Source: an uncultured Oscillospiraceae bacterium
GTDB lineage: Bacteria > Bacillota > Clostridia > Oscillospirales > Acutalibacteraceae
Reading direction: 5' to 3'
NCBI GenBank assembly: GCA_910587835.1
Contig: CAJUNQ010000063.1
Location: 1-64,000, forward strand
DNA: 64,000 bases
Below, one piece after another: positions 34,344 to 43,208 of this stretch. The notes beneath the pieces were generated by a model. That model had not been told where the DNA came from and made no database searches. It saw only the letters and a program-made list of their open reading frames with translations. Numbering within the stretch: the first letter of the stretch is position 1; each line of letters opens with the position of its first letter. The translations under genes were made by a program, and so were the position numbers.

Positions 34344-34371
34344 GCCGCGCCATAGTACATGGTGATGCGCC
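34344..34371 (-). repeat. 28-bp copy of a GH130 segment
   Basis: 27 of 28 bases match 35068-35095, the part of the GH130 gene encoding RITIYYGAA. Read on the minus strand it would encode RITMYYGAA. Both copies are in the same orientation and flank the 184-residue membrane protein gene. It looks like a leftover of a tandem duplication or insertion. Confidence 0.5.
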
Positions 34372-34380
34372 ATTGCAAAA

Positions 34381-34935
34381 CTATCCCAAGGAAAACACAC
34401 AGGCGCCAAAATTTGGGAAGCGAATGGCGTATTTTCCAGGGGCTGAAAGAAGCTCCGACGGGACGTGATATTCCAGAACACTGTCTCCCACAGGCAACTG
34501 CTGGAAAAAGGCCGTATTGGCATAATTGGGATTGTATCGCTCATACCAGAAGCCGTCCTCGCCGCAATACCACAGCAAGGAAAAATTGACAGGCCGCATA
34601 GTCATGCTCGCGCAATCCTCATCCGCCACATAAAGCCGAAGTCTGACCAGATCATATCCGGGCTCCTTGGAATCGTTGGGAATGCGTTCCAGAAAATCAA
34701 GCTCGAATCCATCTGGCAAGAACGGCCCATCCTGCCCGGCCATAGGCTTGGGTTGGCGCATGTACCCAATATAGCTGTCATCCCGGGCCCACCCATCCTG
34801 AATGGGAATGAGAGACGCGCTCTCCCGCTTTTCCGCCAGCACAAGCAAGAGCCAAGCCGTCAGCAGCAGAAGCAGGAGGTTCACAATGAGAGAGGCTCTC
34901 GCCAGATATTTCCTGATATAGTCAGCAGCTTTCAT
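34381..34935 (-). CDS. Membrane-anchored hypothetical protein
   Basis: 184 residues. One N-terminal membrane helix (about 16-34, LIVNLLLLLLTAWLLLVLA), then an extracytoplasmic domain of about 145 residues rich in aromatic residues and strands (YDLVRLRLYVADEDC, YHVPSELLSAPGKYAIRFPNF). Family not recognised. It lies 35 bases downstream of GH130, is AT-richer than it, and is bracketed by the 28-bp direct repeat. Confidence 0.55.
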   Translation of the reverse strand: MKAADYIRKYLARASLIVNLLLLLLTAWLLLVLAEKRESASLIPIQDGWARDDSYIGYMRQPKPMAGQDGPFLPDGFELDFLERIPNDSKEPGYDLVRLRLYVADEDCASMTMRPVNFSLLWYCGEDGFWYERYNPNYANTAFFQQLPVGDSVLEYHVPSELLSAPGKYAIRFPNFGACVFSLG

Positions 34936-34970
34936 TGCGTTCTCTCCCTTCTGTAATCATCGGGAAACGC

Positions 34971-35972
34971 TTACTTGTTCTCCTGGTCGCCCACATTCAT
35001 GGGGTACTTGCGCATGTAGGCAAACAGCTCGTCCACTGTGGTAAAGGCCAGGCCTGTCACCGTGTCCGCCGCGCCATAGTAAATGGTGATGCGCCCGGTC
35101 TCCGGGTCGGTAAGGGTAGCGCAGGGGAAGGTCACATTGGGCACATCGCCGGTGAGCTCATACTCCACCTCAGGCCCAAACACATAGAAGTTCCCCCGCT
35201 CCTTCACAATCCAGGGCCGGTCAATGTCCAGCAGGGCCACGCCAAACCGGTACACAAAGCCGTTGCAGCTGTTCAGCACCCCGTGATAAATCATCAGCCA
35301 GCCCTCGTCGGTCTCAATGGGGGTGGGCCCAGGGCCTACCTTTTTGCTCTGCCAGCCATTGGCTGTGCCAAACACCCAGCGGTGCTTGCCCCAGTAGCAC
35401 AGGTCCGGGCTCTCGCTGTAGAAGATATCGCCAAAGGGGGTGTGGCCGGTGTCGCTGGGGCGGCTGACCATAGCAAAGTTGCCGCCAATCTTCCGGGGGA
35501 ACAGCACGCCGTTGCGGTTATAGGGCAAAAAGGCGTTTTCCAGCTGATGGAAGGTCTTGAAGTCCTCGGTCCAGCCAATGCCAATGGTGGGGCCGTGGTA
35601 GCCGTTGCACCAGGTGATGTAGTATTTGCCGTCAATCAGGCACACCCGGGGGTCATAGCGGTACTCCTTGCGGACCACGTCCTTCTCCCCCTCAAAGACA
35701 ATGGGATCATGGTTAATGTCCCAGTGAATGCCGTCCTGAGAGAAACCGGCGAAGATGTCCATCTCTACCCCCCGGTTGTCGCAGCGGAAGACCCCGGCGT
35801 AAGCGTCGCCAAAGGGCACCACAGCAGAGTTGAAAATGCTGTTGGAGGTGGGAATCGCGTCCCGCTTGATAATGGGGTTCTGGTCATAACGCCAAACGGG
35901 CTTGTCGCAGCCTGCGGGCTTGTCCTGCCAGGGCATGTTGGAAGGGGCGGGCCTGCCGATAATTTTTGCCAT
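34971..35972 (-). CDS. Glycoside hydrolase family 130 mannoside phosphorylase
   Basis: 333 residues, five-bladed beta-propeller of GH130. Family segments: NPIIKRDAIP, FNSAVVPFGDAYAGVFRCD, YRYDPRVCLIDGKYYITW, FLPYNRNGVLFPRKI, YHG and IYYGAADTVTGLAFT. Length and motifs fit the GH130_2-like mannooligosaccharide phosphorylases, which split beta-1,4-mannosides with phosphate to give mannose-1-P. ATG after AAAAGGAGAG. The divergent sugar ABC operon probably imports its substrate. Confidence 0.88.
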   Translation of the reverse strand: MAKIIGRPAPSNMPWQDKPAGCDKPVWRYDQNPIIKRDAIPTSNSIFNSAVVPFGDAYAGVFRCDNRGVEMDIFAGFSQDGIHWDINHDPIVFEGEKDVVRKEYRYDPRVCLIDGKYYITWCNGYHGPTIGIGWTEDFKTFHQLENAFLPYNRNGVLFPRKIGGNFAMVSRPSDTGHTPFGDIFYSESPDLCYWGKHRWVFGTANGWQSKKVGPGPTPIETDEGWLMIYHGVLNSCNGFVYRFGVALLDIDRPWIVKERGNFYVFGPEVEYELTGDVPNVTFPCATLTDPETGRITIYYGAADTVTGLAFTTVDELFAYMRKYPMNVGDQENK

Positions 35973-36175
35973 AATAAACTCTCCTTTTGCTTTTACAAGC
36001 ATGATAAATAGGATATAGACCGTTTGCTCTGCCGGAACGTCCTCCGGCGATACCTCTATTATAGCGCATCAGGAACAGGAATAAAAGACATTTTCTGGCA
36101 TTTGAAAAAATAAATGGACTGCCCCCGCCCCAGCATACTCGCGCAGCTGTGGAGGAAGATTTTACGGAATATGGC

Positions 36176-36204
36176 TTGAAATTTCCAGACCGATTTGCTA
36201 TAAT
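36176..36204 (+). promoter_or_regulatory. Promoter of the sugar ABC operon
   Basis: TTGAAA (36176-36181), a 17-base spacer and TATAAT (36199-36204), 71 bases before the ATG. On the opposite strand TATAAT (36063-36058) with a weak -35 could drive GH130. A hairpin GCCGGA/TCCGGC lies at 36031-36048. No clear CcpA cre was found. Confidence 0.8.
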
Positions 36205-36274
36205 GGTCCATAACATGGGCCTTTGGCCTGTGAAAAAACCAATTCGTGGTTCTATTTTAAGGAGGAAAACCAAC

Positions 36275-37336
36275 ATGAAGAAAGTTCTTGCACTGCTGCT
36301 GGCTGTGGCGCTGCTGTGCACCTGCTTTGCCGCTTGCGGCGACGACAGCGGGTCCAGCTCCAGCGCCTCCAGCAGCGAAGCCTCTCAGCCCGAGTCTTCC
36401 CAGTCCAGCACAGCGGACGAGTCCTCTACCACGGAGGAGTCCTCTGAGGCCGAGTCCTCTGAGACAGCCTCTGGCGAGAAGTTCAAGGTGGGCATTCTGG
36501 CACCTGCCGTTACCCACGGCTGGGTGGCTGGCGTGGCCTACTACGCCCAGGAGCGCTGCGAGGAGCTGAGCGACACCGTGGAGTACCGCCTGCTCACCAG
36601 CAGCAACGCAGAGGAGATGACCAACCAGATCGACGAGCTGAAGACCTGGGGCGCCCAGGCAGTGGTTGCCTTCCCCCAGTGGGAGGGCATGGAGGACCCC
36701 ATCAAGGGTCTGATTGACGCCGGCATTCCTGTGGTGAACTTCGACATTGTCATTGATGTGGACGGCGTGTATCATGTGGCTGGCGACAATGTGGACATGG
36801 GCGCCCAGAGCGCGCAGTACATTGTGGACAAGATTGGCGCCACTGGCAAGGTGGCTGTTCTTGAGGTTCCCTCCTCTGGCTCTGTCTCCGAGCTGCGCAA
36901 GCAGGGCTTTGAGGAGAAGATCAAGGAGATTGCCCCTGACATGGAGCTGCTGTACTATGAGACTGCCTTTACCCGCGAGGCTGGCCTGAAGGACTTTGCT
37001 GATGTTCTTCAGGGCAACAGCCAGATCGACGCTGTGTTCTCTATGGACGACGAGACCTCCATTGGCGTGCTGCAGGCCATTTCTGAGGCCAAGCGCACGG
37101 ACATCAAGGTGGTCACCGGCGGCGGCGGGTGCCAGGAGTACTTTAACATGATGCCCGAGAACGAGGAGATCTGGATTCAGTCCGCTCTGTACAGCCCCGA
37201 CATGGTTAAGGACGCAGTGGACATGGCCGTGGCTCTGCTCAAGGGCGAGACCGTGGACCAGGAGAAGATCATCCCCACCACTGTGGTCGACCGTGAGAAC
37301 TGCGCCGACTATCTGGACGAGAAGTCTCCCTACTAA
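36275..37336 (+). CDS. Sugar ABC transporter substrate-binding lipoprotein
   Basis: 353 residues. Signal peptide with lipobox (FAAC, Cys about 21), then a Ser/Glu-rich tether of about 45 residues, then a ribose-binding-type periplasmic fold (FKVGILAPAVTHGWVAGVAYYA; TNQIDELKTWGAQAVVAFP; GIPVVNFDIVIDVDGVYHV; VAGDNVDMG). Binds a pentose, hexose or disaccharide outside the cell. Ideal RBS TTAAGGAGG. With the divergent GH130, mannobiose or a mannosyl sugar is a reasonable guess. Confidence 0.9.
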   Translation: MKKVLALLLAVALLCTCFAACGDDSGSSSSASSSEASQPESSQSSTADESSTTEESSEAESSETASGEKFKVGILAPAVTHGWVAGVAYYAQERCEELSDTVEYRLLTSSNAEEMTNQIDELKTWGAQAVVAFPQWEGMEDPIKGLIDAGIPVVNFDIVIDVDGVYHVAGDNVDMGAQSAQYIVDKIGATGKVAVLEVPSSGSVSELRKQGFEEKIKEIAPDMELLYYETAFTREAGLKDFADVLQGNSQIDAVFSMDDETSIGVLQAISEAKRTDIKVVTGGGGCQEYFNMMPENEEIWIQSALYSPDMVKDAVDMAVALLKGETVDQEKIIPTTVVDRENCADYLDEKSPY

Positions 37337-37449
37337 GCCGGGCGGTCTGTTCCAAAACAAACTGAAAACCAGGTATGACAAAGCAGGGCTGCCGTTACCC
37401 CCCCTGCCAGGCTGACCAGAGGGAGGCCTGAGGGGCCAGCGGTATCTGC

Positions 37450-37511
37450 CAGCGGCTTTTGCCCCGGGCAGCGGCTTTTGCCCGGGCAGCAAACCTTTGC
37501 CCAGGCAGCAG
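37450..37511 (+). repeat. Short tandem repeat between transporter genes
   Basis: Three imperfect units of 18-19 bp beginning CAGCGGCTTTTGCC, CAGCGGCTTTTGCC and CAGCAAACCTTTGCC lie in the gap after the binding-protein gene. With the terminator at 37561-37595 they probably lower expression of the membrane parts relative to the binding protein. Confidence 0.5.
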
Positions 37512-37560
37512 CCTGACCATACCGGCGGAGCAGCGCGCGGCTTTGCGCGGCCCGTCAATG

Positions 37561-37595
37561 AAAAAAGGCTATGGCGCACTCGTCATAGCCTTTTT
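37561..37595 (+). terminator. Intra-operon terminator
   Basis: AAAAAAGGCTATG (37561-37573) pairs with CATAGCCTTTTT (37584-37595). It lies between the binding-protein and ATPase genes, 25 bases before the ATPase ATG, so partial read-through is likely. Confidence 0.88.
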
Positions 37596-37619
37596 GCAAA
37601 GAGAGGGAGAGGATGGCCT

Positions 37620-39137
37620 ATGACACTGGAAATGCGGAACATCTACAAGTCGTTCGGCGCCAACAACGTGCTGAGGGACATTGATTTTACTGTCAGTGGG
37701 GGCGAAATCTGCGCCCTGCTGGGAGAGAACGGCGCGGGAAAGTCCACCCTGATGAACATTCTGGGGGGTGTGCTCCCCGCCGACCAGGGAGAGCTGCGGC
37801 TGGACGGCCAGCCCGTGCGCTTCCGCACCCCGGCAGAGTCTCTGGCAGCAGGAGTGGCCTTTATCCACCAGGAGCTGAACCTGGTGAACGACCTGGCCAT
37901 TTTTGAGAACATGTTTATTGGCCGCGAGCTGAAGGGCCGGGCCGGTCTGCTGGACAGCAGGGCAATGTGCCAGCGCTGCCAGGAGGTATTTGACCGCATG
38001 GGCGTGGACCTGGACCCCAGGGTCATGGTGCGGGACCTGGACGCCTCCTACAAGCAGATTGTGGAAATCGCCCGGGCGCTGCTCATGGAGGCAGCTGTCA
38101 TTATTATGGACGAGCCCACCACCTCGCTCACCGACCCGGAGATTGACCGGGTGTTTGACATGATGCGCACCCTGAAAAGCCAGGGGGTGGCCATGGTGTT
38201 CATCTCCCATAAGCTCAAGGAGGTGATGGCTGTGTGCACCCGCTACACCGTGCTGCGAGACGGGGCTATGGTTGCTGCCGGAGACGTGGCCGACACCACT
38301 GTGGACCAGCTGGCCCAGCACATGGTGGGCCATGCAGTGCGCACCGAGTCTCTGCGGCAGGAGCACAGCCTGGGCCAGGAGGTGCTGCGGGCCCAGCACC
38401 TGAGCCAGGAACGGCGCTTTGAGGACGTCAGCTTCTCGGTGCGGGCAGGGGAGGTGCTGGGCTTTACCGGCCTGCTGGGAGACGGCCGAAGCGAGCTGTT
38501 CCAGGCCATTTTTGGCAGCGGGGGCAAATACCAGGGCCAGCTGTACCTAGAGGGCAGGCCTGTCACTGTAAGGAACACCAGTCAGGCAGTGGCCCTGGGC
38601 ATTGGCTATGTGCCCCGGGACCGGAAGGAGAACGGCATCATCAAGGACATGGACATTTTGGAGAACGGCTCCATTGTCACCTGGCCCAGGCAGGGCCGGG
38701 GGGGCTTTCTCAACTGGAAGCAGGTGAGGGAGGACTTTCAGCGGCAGGCAGAGGCCCTGAGAATCAAAATGGGCGCCCAAAGCGACCGGATTGGAAGCCT
38801 CTCCGGCGGCAACCAGCAAAAGGTGGTGCTGGCCAAATGGCTGAACGCAGAGCCTAAGGTGCTGATTTTCGACAACCCCACCCAGGGTGTGGACGTGGGC
38901 GCCAAGGAGGACATATACGACACCATTCTGAAGCTGGCCGCTCAGGGCGTGGCTGTGGTGGTGCTGTCCAGCGAGGCCCAGGAGATTGTCCGCCTGTGCA
39001 GCCGGGCGCTGGTGCTTTTCCACGGCCGGGTGCAGGGCGAGCTGCAGGGCGAGGCCCTTAACGACCAGGAGATTATGCGGCTGGCCACTGGCGGCGGCGA
39101 AGGAGAACAGAAAGAGAGGATGGCGGCAAATGGATAA
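37620..39137 (+). CDS. Sugar ABC transporter ATP-binding protein (RbsA-type)
   Basis: 505 residues with two fused ABC domains. First: Walker A GENGAGKST, FIHQELN Q-loop, IIMDEPTTSLT. Second: degenerate Walker A GLLGDGRSEL, signature LSGGNQQKVVLAKW, LIFDNPTQGVDVGA. This tandem arrangement is specific to CUT2 sugar importers. ATG after GAGAGGGAGAGG; overlaps the permease by 8 bases. Confidence 0.92.
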   Translation: MTLEMRNIYKSFGANNVLRDIDFTVSGGEICALLGENGAGKSTLMNILGGVLPADQGELRLDGQPVRFRTPAESLAAGVAFIHQELNLVNDLAIFENMFIGRELKGRAGLLDSRAMCQRCQEVFDRMGVDLDPRVMVRDLDASYKQIVEIARALLMEAAVIIMDEPTTSLTDPEIDRVFDMMRTLKSQGVAMVFISHKLKEVMAVCTRYTVLRDGAMVAAGDVADTTVDQLAQHMVGHAVRTESLRQEHSLGQEVLRAQHLSQERRFEDVSFSVRAGEVLGFTGLLGDGRSELFQAIFGSGGKYQGQLYLEGRPVTVRNTSQAVALGIGYVPRDRKENGIIKDMDILENGSIVTWPRQGRGGFLNWKQVREDFQRQAEALRIKMGAQSDRIGSLSGGNQQKVVLAKWLNAEPKVLIFDNPTQGVDVGAKEDIYDTILKLAAQGVAVVVLSSEAQEIVRLCSRALVLFHGRVQGELQGEALNDQEIMRLATGGGEGEQKERMAANG

Positions 39138-40185
39138 AGCGGAAAAGAGAAAAGAGGGCGCAATGGGCATACTGCACCGGCTGCGGGACCTGTGGCGGGG
39201 CAGCCCCCTGTTCAGCACTGGCATGGCCCTGCTGGTGATGGTGATTGTGCAAACCCTGGCCCTGAGCATGAACACCAGCTTTGATACCTTTGGCCAGTGG
39301 TTTCAAAACTGGCTGCAAAACTGGGTCTCTCTGCTAAGGGGCAACGCGGGCATTGGCATCATTGCCCTGGGCATGACCTTTGTAATCATCTCCGGCGGCA
39401 TCGACCTGTCTGTGGGCTCGGTGTATGTCACAGTGGGCGCCTTTCTGATGGTGCTGCTGAACACCGGAGCCGGCGGCTGGCTGGCTGGCATCGGCCTGGG
39501 GGGCATCTCCGCCATTTTGCTGGCCCTGGTGCTGGCTATGGCCCTGGGCAGTCTGCTGGGCGAGGGCAACGGCCTGCTCATCTCCTATGGCAGAATGCCC
39601 CCCTTTATTGCCACGCTGGGCTCCATGCAGATTCTGCGCAGCGTCACCCAGTATTGCATGAAAGCCCAAAAAACCGAGCTGCCCGACGCCTATAAGGCCA
39701 TTGCCCGGTTCGACATTGGAGGCCAGCAGTTGATGCCCATTATTTACTGGGCGGTGCTGGCGGCGGCTATGTACATCATCTCTCAGAAGACCAGCTTTGG
39801 CCGCTATGTGTTCGCCATTGGCTCTAACGAGCGGACCACCCGGCTCTCTGGGGTAAACGTGCGCAAGGTCAAGCGCCGGGTGTATGCCCTGACAGGCTTT
39901 TTGGTGGCCATTGCGGCAGTGATCCAGACCTCCCGCATTGGCTCTATGGACTATGCCAGCGCAGGCAGCGGGTTTGAGATGGATGCCATTGCGTCGGTGA
40001 TTGTAGGCGGCACCAGCATGTCTGGGGGACGGGGCTCTATAATCGGCACGGTGTTCGGCACACTGATTGTGGCGGTGATGAACAACCTGCTGAACCTGAT
40101 TGGCGTAGACCCCTACCTGAGCGCAGCCTTCAAGGGCGCAATCATTATTGGAGCTGTCCTGCTGCAAAGAAAAGACAAGAACTGA
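39130..40185 (+). CDS. Sugar ABC transporter permease (RbsC-type)
   Basis: 351 residues, about 9-10 membrane helices. BPD_transp_2 family: GIGIIALGMTFVIISGGIDLSVGS, the hallmark region, plus GRYVFAIGSNERTTRLSGVNV (cytoplasmic coupling loop) and IVGGTSMSGGRGSIIGT. A single permease, so it works as a homodimer with the fused ATPase. Confidence 0.92.
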   Translation: MDKAEKRKEGAMGILHRLRDLWRGSPLFSTGMALLVMVIVQTLALSMNTSFDTFGQWFQNWLQNWVSLLRGNAGIGIIALGMTFVIISGGIDLSVGSVYVTVGAFLMVLLNTGAGGWLAGIGLGGISAILLALVLAMALGSLLGEGNGLLISYGRMPPFIATLGSMQILRSVTQYCMKAQKTELPDAYKAIARFDIGGQQLMPIIYWAVLAAAMYIISQKTSFGRYVFAIGSNERTTRLSGVNVRKVKRRVYALTGFLVAIAAVIQTSRIGSMDYASAGSGFEMDAIASVIVGGTSMSGGRGSIIGTVFGTLIVAVMNNLLNLIGVDPYLSAAFKGAIIIGAVLLQRKDKN

Positions 40186-40274
40186 CCACAGAGCCTTATT
40201 CGCAGTCCAAAGGCAAAAACCTGCGGAGTCACCAGTGAACTCACAGCTTCTTGTCGGGACACTGCCAAAAGCAA

Positions 40275-40327
40275 AAAACTCCCCCCTCTCAGTCCCTGTT
40301 CATTAGACTGAGAGGGGGGCTTCTTTT
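40275..40327. terminator. Strong bidirectional terminator
   Basis: CCCCCCTCTCAGT (40281-40293) and ACTGAGAGGGGGG (40307-40319) form a perfect 13-bp stem, with AAAAAA before and TTCTTTT after. It ends the ABC operon and, on the other strand, the DUF2461 gene. Confidence 0.92.
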
Positions 40328-40351
40328 CATTGAACACAACCGAAACGCTGC

Positions 40352-41035
40352 CTACCTGTGCTCCTCCATAGGCCCGGGCTCCGCGGCCCAAACCTCCAAA
40401 AAGAAATCATACATGGGCATCAGGCCAGAGAAGGACTCTGCCAGCAGCTCCGGCAGCTGCCTGTCAAAGAGCCTGTCACCAAAAAAGTTCTCATACCCTA
40501 CGCTCAAATGGCGGCGGTTGTACCAGGGGTTCAGCAGCTCTCCTCTGTCCCCCTTGGGCCGCTTGTACTCCTCGCCCCACAAACGGCTCTGCTCCCGGTG
40601 GGGAATCCCGTTCACCAGTCTTTCAAAACGGGTCAGGTCCCGGTCCATGTGCCTGCGAAAGGCCTCCGCCTGAGCTGCGGTCTGGTCCCAAAAGCCCAGG
40701 CCGTGAGAGGAGCCCTCCAAGCCCAGCTCAAACCAGAGCATAGGGCCCCGAGAGGCAGCCTCCATCCGCTGCAAAGAGAACCACAGATGGTCATGATAGG
40801 GTCCCCGGCCAAACAGCCGCCGGGCGTCCCGGTAAATGCGGGAAATTCTGGGCTGAAACCCATACTTGGGCCAGTGCGCCTGCATCAGCCCGGCAGTCTC
40901 TTGGGCCAGCGAGCGAAAGGGATGCTCCAACACCCTGCGGTATTCCTCTTTGTGCTCCTGAAACCAGGGCCGCTGGTTGTTTATAGAGAGCTCCCAGAGA
41001 AAGTCAATGGCACGGGAGGTGAGTGGGTCATACAT
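40352..41035 (-). CDS. DUF2461 domain-containing protein
   Basis: 227 residues. DUF2461 pattern: FLWELSINNQRPWFQEHKEEYRR, RISRIYRDARRLFGRGPYHDHLWFSL, WFELGLEGSSHGLGFW. Soluble, alpha/beta, function unknown. Starts 3 bases after the chemoreceptor stop, so they share a transcript. Confidence 0.85.
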   Translation of the reverse strand: MYDPLTSRAIDFLWELSINNQRPWFQEHKEEYRRVLEHPFRSLAQETAGLMQAHWPKYGFQPRISRIYRDARRLFGRGPYHDHLWFSLQRMEAASRGPMLWFELGLEGSSHGLGFWDQTAAQAEAFRRHMDRDLTRFERLVNGIPHREQSRLWGEEYKRPKGDRGELLNPWYNRRHLSVGYENFFGDRLFDRQLPELLAESFSGLMPMYDFFLEVWAAEPGPMEEHR

Positions 41036-41038
41036 GGC

Positions 41039-42688
41039 TTAGGCCTTGAGCTGGAACCGCCCGGTCTCGGCCTTCAGCCGGTTGGACTGGGAGAACAGCT
41101 CGGCGCTTACAGCAGCAGACTCCTCACTGCTGGCAGAGTTGGTCTGCACCACTGCGGAAATCTGCCCAATGCCCTCAGTAACCTGCTCAATGGCCTCAGC
41201 CTCGCCCCGCACCGCGTCGGCAATCACGCCAATGTCCTGGTTCGAGTGGGTGACCAGCTCCAGGGTCTCGTGCAGGGAGGAGGACACATCGCCCACCAGC
41301 GCGCTGCCCCGCTCAGCGGCCTGCACGCAGTTGTCAATCAGGTCCTTCGTGGCCTTTGCCGCCTGGTCAGACTGGGCCGCCAGACTGCGCACCTCGCCGG
41401 CCACCACGGCAAAGCCCTTGCCCGCGTCGCCCGCACGAGCAGCCTCCACCGCGGCGTTCAGGGCCAGAATATTGGTCTGGAAAGCAATGTTCTCAATCGT
41501 GGCAATGATCTGGCCAATTTGCTGAGAGGTGCTGCTGATGTCCTCCATCGCGGCCACCATCTGCTTGACCTGGCTGCTGCTGGCCGTAACCTGCTGACCA
41601 GTGCGAGTGGCCCGGCTCTGGGCCTCAGCAGCCATCTCCACATTCTTTTTCGCGCTGCGGGACAGATCGTCCAAAGTAGAGTACAGCTCCTCTACCGAGC
41701 TGGCCTGCTCTGTGGCGCCCTGGGCGAGAGACTGGCTGCTGCTGGCCAGCTGGTCGGCGTTCTGAGAGATGCGCTGCTCCGCAGCCTTAATCCCCTCCAA
41801 AGCCGCAGAGAGCGTAGAGGTAAAGCTGTCAATGGAGGTCTGGATGGAGCGGAAATCACCTATGTAGTCGGTGAAGGTGCTCACATTGAAGTCTCCCTGA
41901 GAGACCTGGTCCAGAATCTGGTTGATATCCGCCACATAGCTGTCAATGAGAGCCATAGAGTTCCGTAGGATGCGGCACAGGTCGCCCAGCTCGTTTTGAG
42001 ACTCATAGTCCAGCTTCAGCTCCAAACGCCCCTCCTGAAGCTGACGGCTGCGCTCAGTAATGTGCAGAATGGGTTTGATGACCTTTCTCATCACAAACTG
42101 AATGAGGCTGATCAGGCACAGCAGAGCCAGCAGCAGGCACACGCCCGCAGTGACATGCATGGTTGTGGTGGTGCTGTCCATTTTGGCGTTGCACACCTCG
42201 CTGAGCTCCCCGCCCCGCTCCACCACCTGGTCCAGCAGGCTCACCAGGGTGGAGAGATTAGTGAGAATGGTGTCCTGATAGTAGGCCTGAGCCTCCTCAG
42301 GCGAGGTCTCCATTGTGTTGAGCACATGGGTGGCAGACTCGTGAAGCTCCTTATGCAGGGGCTCCAGCTGAGAGCGCAGAGCCAGCACCTGGGGGTCCTC
42401 TGTGTAGGCCTCGCCATAGAGCCACTGACCCAGCACACAGGTGGTGGGGTCAATGCTGCCAGTGAACTCCGTGCCGGCATAAAGGGCGTTGCTCAGGCCA
42501 GAGGCCCACTTGTAGTGGGCGGTCTCTGCCTGCTGCGCCCGCTGCAGCAGGGCGTTTGCCTGCTGGGTCTCAGCCTGGGTGGTCTGAATGCGGAAAATGT
42601 TGAAGCTGGTAAGAAAGCTGAGCAGAAGCGTGGCAGACAAAGTAGCCACCACACGGATGGAAACAGAGCGCTTGATGCTGTTTTTCAT
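41039..42688 (-). CDS. Methyl-accepting chemotaxis protein with extracytoplasmic CZB-like sensor
   Basis: 549 residues. TM1 about 13-32; extracytoplasmic region; TM2 about 178-200; HAMP; then the signalling tip with IIATIENIAFQTNILALNAAVE. The sensor has HYKWASGL, CVLGQWLYGE and LEPLHKELHESATHVL, the His/Cys/His pattern of chemoreceptor zinc-binding (CZB) domains. Those domains are best known in the cytoplasm; here the pattern lies between the membrane helices. Confidence 0.88.
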   Translation of the reverse strand: MKNSIKRSVSIRVVATLSATLLLSFLTSFNIFRIQTTQAETQQANALLQRAQQAETAHYKWASGLSNALYAGTEFTGSIDPTTCVLGQWLYGEAYTEDPQVLALRSQLEPLHKELHESATHVLNTMETSPEEAQAYYQDTILTNLSTLVSLLDQVVERGGELSEVCNAKMDSTTTTMHVTAGVCLLLALLCLISLIQFVMRKVIKPILHITERSRQLQEGRLELKLDYESQNELGDLCRILRNSMALIDSYVADINQILDQVSQGDFNVSTFTDYIGDFRSIQTSIDSFTSTLSAALEGIKAAEQRISQNADQLASSSQSLAQGATEQASSVEELYSTLDDLSRSAKKNVEMAAEAQSRATRTGQQVTASSSQVKQMVAAMEDISSTSQQIGQIIATIENIAFQTNILALNAAVEAARAGDAGKGFAVVAGEVRSLAAQSDQAAKATKDLIDNCVQAAERGSALVGDVSSSLHETLELVTHSNQDIGVIADAVRGEAEAIEQVTEGIGQISAVVQTNSASSEESAAVSAELFSQSNRLKAETGRFQLKA

Positions 42689-42884
42689 AGGGAAACGTCC
42701 TTTCTCGAGCCCGGCCAGAGGCGGACGGGCAAATAATGCGGGTAGAGAAAAAAGCAGGGCACACTAACCGTCTTATTGTAGCACATTTCAACCCCAAATT
42801 GCAAGCCCCTTGTAGAGGAGAAAAGCGAAAACATGGCGGTTCCGGCAAACTTCCCCCAGCCCTTGTGAGCTGGCCGGCGGCAGG

Positions 42885-43051
42885 CCCATCAAAGGGTATG
42901 GGCGGCGCTCCCCCGGTCTGCCCATACTGTCGGCAGGCTTGCCCAAAACCTCTCTCTGGCAGTATGGGGCTTGGCCCTGGTACACCCGCAAATCAGGGGG
43001 ACTTGGCCGGGCAGCATGGAAGCCGTCAGATAGGGGTATACCCCATTTATA
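42885..43051 (-). promoter_or_regulatory. Structured leader of the chemoreceptor gene
   Basis: GCCCATACTG (42921-42930) can pair either with GTATGGGC (42897-42904) or with CAGTATGGG (42961-42969), and ATGGGC can instead pair with GCCCAT (42885-42890). The helices are mutually exclusive. Upstream on the minus strand is a weak -10 TATAAA (43051-43046) overlapped by the perfect palindrome GGGGTATACCCC (43033-43044). It resembles a switchable leader under repressor control. No known riboswitch consensus matched. Confidence 0.4.
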
Positions 43052-43105
43052 TGACAGCAGCGGCTGAGTGTTGACCAGGAAGTCCAGTCTGCCCTGTCAA
43101 AACAA

Positions 43106-43145
43106 ACCGGCGCTCAGCTTTTTACATGCTGAACGCCGGTCTCTT
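43106..43145 (-). terminator. Terminator of the RimJ-type GNAT gene
   Basis: On the minus strand ACCGGCG-TCAGC-type arms (43140-43128 with 43118-43106) are followed by TTTGTTTT. Beyond this and the leader above, nothing coding is seen in 42689-43208. Confidence 0.85.
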
Positions 43146-43208
43146 TAGATGATAAGAGCAGATGCCTGGACCCTGTCATCCCCTCTATTTTTAAGCAGCC
43201 CTAAAGGT

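Noticed and set aside
40358..41968. 536-codon plus-strand frame opposite DUF2461 and the chemoreceptor
   Set aside because: Antisense to two recognisable genes; no RBS.
42885..42970. c-di-GMP-I riboswitch in front of the chemoreceptor
   Set aside because: Chemoreceptors often carry one, but the GCACA-GGCAAACC and GACGCAAAG motifs were not found; only the alternative stems are reported.
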